A stretch of 12,205 nt of DNA from NCBI GenBank assembly GCA_013329455.1, contig DUKF01000047.1, positions 1 through 12,205 on the forward strand, given 5' to 3'. The notes under the pieces were generated by a model that worked only from the letters and a program-made list of their open reading frames with translations, had not been told where the DNA came from and made no database searches. A program made the position numbers and the translations under genes. Origin of the DNA: Methanotrichaceae archaeon (GTDB lineage Archaea > Halobacteriota > Methanosarcinia > Methanotrichales > Methanotrichaceae). Shown here piece after piece: positions 7,645 through 12,205 of this stretch. Position 1 is the stretch's first letter; every line of letters begins with the position of its first letter.

Positions 7645-8219
7645 AGGTCCAAGAGTTGCTTGAAATCGAGACCTACCAGTCAGTCGCCCACCGGTGGGAC
7701 CACTTCGAACGGGTCCGGAAAAGGGCGCATAAGCTCGCTTTAGAGATCTGCGACGACGAAATCGACCTTGAAATTCTGAGCATTGCGGCTCTGCTTCACG
7801 ACGTCGACCAGCCCTATCACGACAAAAAAGGCCACGTGGCGAAAAGCCTAGAAAAGGCCGATAAGATCCTTCGGGAGGTTGGGTATCCTGAGGATAAGGC
7901 GCGAAGGGTCCTCGAAGCTGTGAAGGAGCACTCCTCGGAGGACGACTCTTCGCCTTCGTCCCTCGAGGCGAAGGTTCTCTTCGACGCCGACAAGCTCGAC
8001 GGCCTCGGAGCCATCGGGATCTCCCGGGTCTTCGCCTTCTCCGGCCAGCGGGGTCTTCTGCCCTCCGAGGCCCTGGAGTGGTACATGGCGAAGATAGACA
8101 GAGCGATTCCGATGATGCAGACCGAGGCCGGGCGGATGGCGGGGGCGAGGGATCTTGCCTACGTGAACTCCTTTTTTGTGAGATGCCGGGAAGAAGAGGA
8201 AGCGCTGCTCAGATTTTAG
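7641..8219 (+). CDS. HD-domain metal-dependent phosphohydrolase
   Basis: This 192-residue protein has the four HD-superfamily metal-ligand motifs in order: H21 in HRWDHFERV, HD at 53-54 in ALLHDVDQP, H97 in AVKEHS and D117 in LFDADKLDGLGAIG. These resemble stand-alone HD phosphohydrolases that hydrolyse nucleotides or other phosphate esters; the substrate cannot be read from sequence. ATG 7641 was chosen because homology-like sequence starts there and AGGTG precedes it closely. A TTG at 7587 would add 18 residues including an Asp run. The gene lies 93 bases after aksF on the same strand and probably belongs to the same transcript. Whether it acts in coenzyme B synthesis, for example on a phosphorylated intermediate, is speculation. 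Confidence 0.85.
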   Translation: MKVQELLEIETYQSVAHRWDHFERVRKRAHKLALEICDDEIDLEILSIAALLHDVDQPYHDKKGHVAKSLEKADKILREVGYPEDKARRVLEAVKEHSSEDDSSPSSLEAKVLFDADKLDGLGAIGISRVFAFSGQRGLLPSEALEWYMAKIDRAIPMMQTEAGRMAGARDLAYVNSFFVRCREEEEALLRF

Positions 8220-8280
8220 AGCGCGAAGGCGGCTTTTTGATCGAAATCTTTTTCACCATGAAGCCCCCTTCGCCATCTGA

Positions 8281-8547
8281 ATGTCAGAACAGAAGGCTCA
8301 GACCCGCAAGAACAAAGTCAACGGCCGCAAAGGCGTGCTGGCCGATAAGCTGGGCGATATGAACGTGAACATCAACGCCCCGAAGTTCAACTACAAGGAT
8401 TACATCAGGGTGCTCAAGCTAGCGAGAAAGCCCACCCGAGAGGAGTTTCTTATGATCTCCAAGATCGCCATCCTGGGGATAGCCCTGATCGGCATGATGG
8501 GTTTCGTCATCTACATCTTCCTCACAGAGCTTCCAAAGGCGATCTGA
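8281..8547 (+). CDS. secE: Preprotein translocase subunit SecE (Sec61 gamma)
   Basis: The 88-residue protein has the SecE signature YKDYIRVLKLARKPTREEF (38-56), the amphipathic helix lying on the membrane, followed by one membrane helix (about 60-81). It clamps SecY in the protein-export channel. ATG 8281 directly follows an in-frame TGA and has no visible ribosome binding site. Starting there adds a basic 26-residue N-terminal segment (KAQTRKNKVNGRKG). ATG 8359 would give 62 residues, nearer the usual archaeal length, so the start is uncertain. In many archaea secE is followed by nusG and ribosomal protein genes; here the next gene is convergent cfbD. The gap after the HD gene is 61 bases with T-runs near 8234 and 8250, so it may have its own promoter. 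Confidence 0.85.
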   Translation: MSEQKAQTRKNKVNGRKGVLADKLGDMNVNINAPKFNYKDYIRVLKLARKPTREEFLMISKIAILGIALIGMMGFVIYIFLTELPKAI

Positions 8548-8549
8548 GC

Positions 8550-8585
8550 AAAAAAACGATTTCGAGATGGGGCCAGACCCCCATC
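8550..8585 (-). terminator. Hairpin plus T7 terminator at the end of the cfb operon
   Basis: GATGGGG (8566-8572) and CCCCATC (8579-8585) form a perfect 7-bp stem with a six-base loop. On the minus strand the stem is followed about ten bases later by seven T (8556-8550), just short of the secE stop on the other strand. This suits termination of cfbD. The hairpin might also serve secE, though only short T-runs follow on the plus strand. Confidence 0.55.
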
Positions 8586-8682
8586 CTTTGAATTCTCCGC
8601 ACTTCTTTGCTGTGGAGGCTTTTTCGCGCCGCCGTCGCCAGAAGAAGGCCGATCTGGATTTGTCCTATCAATTTTTCGATTC

Positions 8683-9786
8683 TCATCCCACCTCGTTCAG
8701 CCCTCGCAAGGTGGCGCCGAACTCCGATTCGACGATGCTGGAGACGCCCATCGTCTTTGGGTGAAGGTCGATCTCCACCATGACGTGCTGGTGGCCGCTC
8801 TCTCTCAGGGGCCGGACCTGCCGGGGGCCGTTGGTGATCGAGAATATCTCCATGCCCTTTAGCGAGTCGATGGGTATCGCGTGGGGAACTCCTGAGATCA
8901 CGGCGAAGTCGTAGCCGCCCTCTTCGGCGATGTACCTAGCTACTTCCTCTCCAGCGATGGGGTACTCGTCAAGCCCGCCGATGATCCGGTCGACGGCAAC
9001 TCCTCTCTCTTCAAGGCCCAAAAGGATGTTCTTCGCGTCCTTTCTCACCTTCGCGAGGCCCTTATTCTCGTCGAGGTTTGCAAGGGTCGAGACCTCAGAG
9101 CCCCGGGCTTTTGCAACCTGGGCAACGGCGGCGTTGATGTCGGCGAACATGTAGGCGGTCTCCTTCTTGGCGTTGAGGACGTTTATGCCTCTTTTCCCCT
9201 CCTTTATCAGCTCGAGAAGCCTATTTGCTGCCTTGTACTTGATCTCGCCCCTCTCGGGCGCCAGGTACTCCTGGCTTGCGGCCCCGTGGAGTTTCTCTAC
9301 CTCTGTCGCCTTCTCCAAGAGGAACTTCTGCCTCTCGAACTCCTCTTGGGCGATTATCCCCAGGTCGAGGGCTGCTTCCAGCGTGATGATGACGCCCTTG
9401 GTGTTGTCGCGGTATCCGGCGTGAACCTCCACCTCCAGGACGGGAACGTCGATCTCGGCGTCGACGACGGCTTGGTGGAGGTCTTCGCCGATGATCATGC
9501 TGCTGCAGGTCCCCACAACGCCGATGAGCTTCGGGTTGAATAGCTCGCTTGCCCGCTGGAGGAGCCTTGTGAGCGGTTCTTGCCCACCGAAGACGAAGCC
9601 CGCCTCGTCGAGGGCAGTAGTGAGGGTGTGGACGCCGTCTTCTTCCAGGAGACGGGCGTGCTTGAAGCAGCAGCCGCTGGGGCCGTGCATTATAACGACG
9701 TCGACACCCAGGTCTCTCAAGGTGTAAAGGGCCGCGACTATCGAACTCGGCCTTGGATGTAATATTTGAACTTCGCTTGTCATCAT
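8683..9786 (-). CDS. cfbD: Ni-sirohydrochlorin a,c-diamide reductive cyclase, catalytic subunit CfbD
   Basis: This 367-residue NifD-like protein, with the NifH-like reductase CfbC, reduces Ni-sirohydrochlorin a,c-diamide and closes the lactam ring to give seco-F430. It opens with the family stretch [21 protein letters not shown]39/C40 in GPSGCCF and C94 in [15 protein letters not shown] are candidate iron-sulfur ligands, with nitrogenase-like FGGQEPL between. The C-terminal part carries the conserved-looking [12 protein letters not shown] segment. ATG 9786 follows AGGTGA with five bases between; ATG 9792 overlaps the cfbE stop as TGATG, and an upstream ATG at 9804 lies inside cfbE. It is the last gene of the cfbA-cfbE-cfbD operon. 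The cfbC partner is not in this window. Confidence 0.95.
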   Translation of the reverse strand: MMTSEVQILHPRPSSIVAALYTLRDLGVDVVIMHGPSGCCFKHARLLEEDGVHTLTTALDEAGFVFGGQEPLTRLLQRASELFNPKLIGVVGTCSSMIIGEDLHQAVVDAEIDVPVLEVEVHAGYRDNTKGVIITLEAALDLGIIAQEEFERQKFLLEKATEVEKLHGAASQEYLAPERGEIKYKAANRLLELIKEGKRGINVLNAKKETAYMFADINAAVAQVAKARGSEVSTLANLDENKGLAKVRKDAKNILLGLEERGVAVDRIIGGLDEYPIAGEEVARYIAEEGGYDFAVISGVPHAIPIDSLKGMEIFSITNGPRQVRPLRESGHQHVMVEIDLHPKTMGVSSIVESEFGATLRGLNEVG

Positions 9787-9791
9787 GAACA

Positions 9792-11069
9792 TCACCTGAA
9801 ACATTTAACGCATGAAATTACCCTGTCGCCTTTCTTAAGTCCGGACTTCGCTTTCGCAAGGCCAGAATCGAGGTCGGGGGCTGTAAGGGCCAAGAGGCCT
9901 GGTGCGTGAGGCTTCAGCCTCTCCCCCACGAGGATCAATAGGTCGATCTCCCGGCGGCGGCGCGCTAGAAGCTCGATCAGGGCCGGCACGTCCATCCCCT
10001 CACAGACTGTCTCCGCCTCCTCGCCCGTCACGAGAGCCACTCTTTCGCCGCCTTTGGCGCGGTTGAGGGCTGCCTCGACCCCCGAGGCCCGAAGACCGGA
10101 GTTTGAGTTGTCAAATACCAAAATTCCGTCTTGCCAGGTCTTTTTCATCCTGCCGCCGAGCCCATCGAACCCCACCAGGTTCGATGCGATCTCCTCGAGG
10201 TCCAAGCCCGCCGCGAGGGCTGCAGCCGCGGCCCCCGAGATTGCCGCAACGTAGCTCTCGGGATCGAAGCTCTCGCCGAGATTGAGAGATGCCCTCTCCT
10301 CGCCCGCCAGAATCTCTCTGGGCGTGCACCAGACCTGGCCTCTTGGCCCTGCCCCAAAGGTCACGTCAGCCGAGATCCCGACGTCCTCACCCGCGATCAG
10401 CTTCGAGCCACGTTTTAACAAAGACACCATCTGAAGCTTTGCGGTGCTGGCCCAGAGTGTCCCTCCTGCTATCTTGTAGTCTCCGACAAAGCTCGTCAGA
10501 ACGCCGAAGTCGGCAAGGCCCGTCCCTCCCAGGGACACTTCGCATACAAGATCGTCGGAGCTTGCCTCTTCGGCCGCGTCGAAGGCCCGGATCACGTTGG
10601 CGGGAGTGATGCTGAGCCCCGACCTCACCACTTCGCTTTTGCCGTCCCTCCAGATCTCGATCCCTCGGGTGGTGTGGGATATGACCGTTCCCCTGGAAGA
10701 GAGGATCTGGGCGAGGATGAGGGCTGTCGTTGTCTTGCCTCTCGTCCCCGTGACCTCGAAGGCCCGAAAGTCCCTCTTTCCTTGGAGGAGGTCACCGACG
10801 GCCCGATGGTGGGTGACCACTTTTTTCCCGAGACATCTCGCCTCTTTATGGACCGGGTTTTCGGGCGGCAGGTGGACCGGGGCGACGACCAGGTCGTAAC
10901 CTGAGACGTCCGGGACGTTGTGGTAGACCTCGAGGGCGGCAGCCTCGATCCCCCTCTCTCTCATCCGCTCTGCGATCAATCCCGCGCCGTGGATGGTGTC
11001 GAGGACCGCAACCTCAGAGGTTACTTCAGAGCTTCCGTCGCTCTCCGGTAAGCAAGGGAGGCGATGCAT
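9792..11069 (-). CDS. cfbE: Coenzyme F430 synthetase CfbE (Mur ligase-like)
   Basis: This ATP-dependent Mur-ligase-fold enzyme closes the final carbocyclic ring of seco-F430 to give F430. The N-terminal [11 protein letters not shown] (20-30) is typical of CfbE. The P-loop is GTRGKTTT at 108-115, with the central Mur motifs downstream ([23 protein letters not shown]). The C-terminus is ISCVKCFR, with a CxxC pair. The length of 425 residues fits the family. The start is uncertain: family homology begins around residue 19, but the only canonical start nearby is ATG 11069, giving a 49-base overlap with cfbA and an extra 18 or so residues. The frame is open further upstream inside cfbA. It sits between cfbA and cfbD and is translationally coupled to both. 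Confidence 0.93.
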   Translation of the reverse strand: MHRLPCLPESDGSSEVTSEVAVLDTIHGAGLIAERMRERGIEAAALEVYHNVPDVSGYDLVVAPVHLPPENPVHKEARCLGKKVVTHHRAVGDLLQGKRDFRAFEVTGTRGKTTTALILAQILSSRGTVISHTTRGIEIWRDGKSEVVRSGLSITPANVIRAFDAAEEASSDDLVCEVSLGGTGLADFGVLTSFVGDYKIAGGTLWASTAKLQMVSLLKRGSKLIAGEDVGISADVTFGAGPRGQVWCTPREILAGEERASLNLGESFDPESYVAAISGAAAAALAAGLDLEEIASNLVGFDGLGGRMKKTWQDGILVFDNSNSGLRASGVEAALNRAKGGERVALVTGEEAETVCEGMDVPALIELLARRRREIDLLILVGERLKPHAPGLLALTAPDLDSGLAKAKSGLKKGDRVISCVKCFR

Positions 11070-11416
11070 TCGTCCACGCCCAGAGGCTCTGCGCACCTGA
11101 TCTCCACCTCGTTTCCGTTCAGCTTGCACTTGCCCCTCCGCAAGCTCGGGTCCACGCACAGCTCGCTTGGGATATCTTCCAGGGTGTGGACGCCGTGGGC
11201 GAGGAAGATGGGGAGGGCTACGATCGTCTTGACGTTCGTTCCCGAGAAACTCTCAAGGCCTGCGGCGATGTTCGGCTCGTCCATGTTCAAAAAGGCGATC
11301 TTCACGGGGCCGTCGTGGTTTTTGCCTATAAGCTCCGCGCACTTTTCCACCATCTCTTTGTTGTACGGCTTGGTGCTGCCGTGTCCGAGAACTAGAATCC
11401 CTACATCGTCGATCAT
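11021..11416 (-). CDS. cfbA: Sirohydrochlorin nickelochelatase CfbA
   Basis: This 131-residue CbiX-small-type chelatase inserts Ni(II) into sirohydrochlorin, the first committed step to F430; it probably works as a homodimer in the cytosol. The two family histidines are visible: H12 in LVLGHGSTKPYN and H74 in PIFLAHGVHTLEDIP. ATG 11416 was chosen because GGTGAG (11426-11421) stands four bases upstream and the product begins at the conserved GILVLGHGS strand; about 50 further codons are open upstream but cross the promoter. It leads the operon and overlaps cfbE. Confidence 0.94.
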   Translation of the reverse strand: MIDDVGILVLGHGSTKPYNKEMVEKCAELIGKNHDGPVKIAFLNMDEPNIAAGLESFSGTNVKTIVALPIFLAHGVHTLEDIPSELCVDPSLRRGKCKLNGNEVEIRCAEPLGVDECIASLAYRRATEALK

Positions 11417-11462
11417 AAATCTCACCAATGTTACGTTTTTACATATTTGTATTACCTGGATG

Positions 11463-11483
11463 GGATTAATAACTAATAAATCC
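11463..11483. promoter_or_regulatory. AT-rich imperfect palindrome, likely divergent TATA region
   Basis: The 21-base segment starts GGATT and ends AATCC and matches its reverse complement at 16 of 20 non-central positions. It sits in the 168-base gap between divergent cfbA and the S-layer-like gene. On the minus strand a purine-rich BRE-like stretch precedes TTTATTAG, predicting a cfbA transcript start near 11450 and a leader of about 35 bases. On the plus strand TAATAAAT could serve the S-layer-like gene, with a start near 11500. The symmetry may reflect back-to-back BRE/TATA sites or a dimeric repressor operator. Confidence 0.45.
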
Positions 11484-11499
11484 TTTCCCGACGTAAAAT

Positions 11500-11523
11500 G
11501 ATCTGGCAGTCGGCCCCCAGATC
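11500..11523. promoter_or_regulatory. Hairpin in the cfbA / S-layer-like intergenic region
   Basis: GATCTGG (11500-11506) pairs perfectly with CCAGATC (11517-11523) across a ten-base loop. It would fall near the 5' end of a plus-strand leader if transcription starts near 11500, or upstream of the cfbA promoter on the other strand. Its role is unknown. Confidence 0.35.
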
Positions 11524-11584
11524 TTCGTCGATGGTTGAAGGTCTCAACTTCGGGCAGGGCGCAAAACAATTGGGATAAGTCAAA

Positions 11585-12067
11585 ATGAGCCGCATAGCGT
11601 ATCTCCTGGTGCTAGTTCTCTTAATTATGCAGACTGCTGGCGGAGCCGAGGTTTTCATGTCGACGCGAGAGTGCCTCACCTTCGCCGACAACCTGACCCT
11701 CATCGTGATGGACGTCGAGCCGGGTGCTGGTGTCGTCTGGCTGGAGCTTCGGGATGGGCACGGTCTCCTCAAGTCCTCGATCTTGAAGACCGGGGAGAGT
11801 TTCGCCTTCGACGAGAGGGGCGAGGGCCTGAACCTGACCGTCACCAGGATCTACGCCGGGGGCGAGAGGGATCTGGTAGACCTGGACTTGGAATCCGGCG
11901 AGATCCTAAAGAGGTCTTTTCAAGAGCTTCCCGACGACCCATATCAAAATCGTGATCGTCCCGGTCAATCGGGCGATTCATCTCTCCTCAACTGGGGCCT
12001 GGCGATCGTCATGGTCCTCGTCTTGGCGGCCTGGGTCTATTTTGTGGCGAGGTCAAAAGGAAGGTAA
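11585..12067 (+). CDS. Membrane-anchored protein with one S-layer-like domain
   Basis: The 160-residue protein has a signal peptide (1-21, hydrophobic core YLLVLVLLIM, cleavage near AGGA-E), an extracellular domain (about 25-100), an Asp/Pro/Gln-rich linker and a C-terminal membrane helix (about 135-155) ending in Arg/Lys. The pattern NLTLIVMDVE, VVWLELRDG, TGESFAF, LNLTVTRIYAGG, DLVDLD resembles part of the S-layer-related duplication domain (PF07752 type) of Methanosarcinales surface proteins, which usually occurs in tandem in much longer proteins. It may be a minor envelope component or accessory subunit. An in-frame TAA three codons upstream fixes ATG 11585 as the earliest start; no strong ribosome binding site is seen. 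It is divergent from cfbA, with no evident functional link. Confidence 0.75.
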   Translation: MSRIAYLLVLVLLIMQTAGGAEVFMSTRECLTFADNLTLIVMDVEPGAGVVWLELRDGHGLLKSSILKTGESFAFDERGEGLNLTVTRIYAGGERDLVDLDLESGEILKRSFQELPDDPYQNRDRPGQSGDSSLLNWGLAIVMVLVLAAWVYFVARSKGR

Positions 12068-12205
12068 AGGGCAATGCAATCTCGGGGCGGTTTGCGGGAT
12101 GGTCCGCCGTCGTCACAGATCAGCCAGTCAAATTCCTGCAAATTCATCTGCTCGTGGCTTTTCTTCTCTTCGGGGGGTTCTTTGTGTCTCAACATAATTG
12201 CGGAT
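12068..12205. other. Non-coding tail with no supported gene
   Basis: The segment follows the S-layer-like gene. GGCGG near 12085 and CCGCC near 12105 could form a weak hairpin, followed by a pyrimidine-rich stretch (cttttcttctctt) near 12160, so it may hold that gene's terminator. A 52-codon minus-strand frame crosses it but has no supporting motif. Confidence 0.3.

Noticed and set aside
9167..9543. Plus-strand frames opposite cfbD
   Set aside because: They are shadows of cfbD, whose motifs are unambiguous on the minus strand.
10054..10904. Several plus-strand frames opposite cfbE
   Set aside because: They are overlapping shadows of cfbE with low-complexity Arg/Pro/Ser composition.
11064..11501. 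145-codon plus-strand frame opposite cfbA
   Set aside because: It is antisense to the conserved CfbA histidine motifs and runs through the cfbA promoter.
12037..12195. 52-codon minus-strand ORF from ATG 12195, possibly extending beyond the window
   Set aside because: No ribosome binding site or recognised motif; it overlaps the 3' end of the S-layer-like gene. It might be part of a gene beyond the window, but the evidence is too thin to call.
1..12205. CRISPR array, tRNA/rRNA gene or insertion sequence
   Set aside because: No short regularly spaced repeats with unique spacers, no cloverleaf-like segment, no transposase motif or terminal inverted repeats were found; the only regular repeats are the coding 315-bp units and the GAT tract.

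Overview
The window looks like chromosomal DNA of a high-GC methanogenic archaeon, most likely a Methanothrix (Methanosaeta) relative or another member of the Methanosarcinales. Three of five genes for coenzyme F430, the nickel tetrapyrrole of methyl-coenzyme M reductase, are present. So is a homoaconitase small subunit / homoisocitrate dehydrogenase pair of the kind used for coenzyme B. There are also an archaeal SecE/Sec61-gamma, a short S-layer-like protein and a very large Asn/Thr-rich DUF11-repeat surface protein. Gene overlaps and short-leader promoters are typical of archaea. The genus is an inference from gene content.

Layout. (1) Positions 2-5185 (+) hold the 3' part of a giant secreted protein whose start lies upstream of the window. 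It has at least eight tandem repeats of about 105 residues, two diverged DUF11-like modules, a duplicated domain I do not recognise, two more DUF11-like modules and a Cys-rich tail. (2) Positions 5285-8219 (+) hold a compact operon: hacB, an unrecognised 275-residue protein, aksF-like dehydrogenase, then an HD-domain phosphohydrolase preceded by a (GAT)n tract. (3) Positions 8281-8547 (+) hold secE without its usual partner nusG. (4) Positions 8683-11416 (-) hold a convergent operon, transcribed cfbA-cfbE-cfbD, with overlapping or near-touching genes; cfbB and cfbC are not in the window. (5) Positions 11585-12067 (+) hold a divergent gene for a membrane-anchored S-layer-like protein. The last 138 bases show no gene I can support.

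How the genes fit together. Two cofactors of the methyl-coenzyme M reductase step meet here: coenzyme B precursor synthesis on the + strand and F430 synthesis on the - strand. The unknown gene locked between hacB and aksF by overlaps on both sides is the best candidate for new biology in this pathway. The other strong candidate is the giant surface protein, with about nine N-glycosylation sequons per repeat, paired cysteines, an unrecognised duplicated domain and no visible membrane anchor. No RNA genes, insertion sequences, CRISPR arrays or attachment sites were seen.
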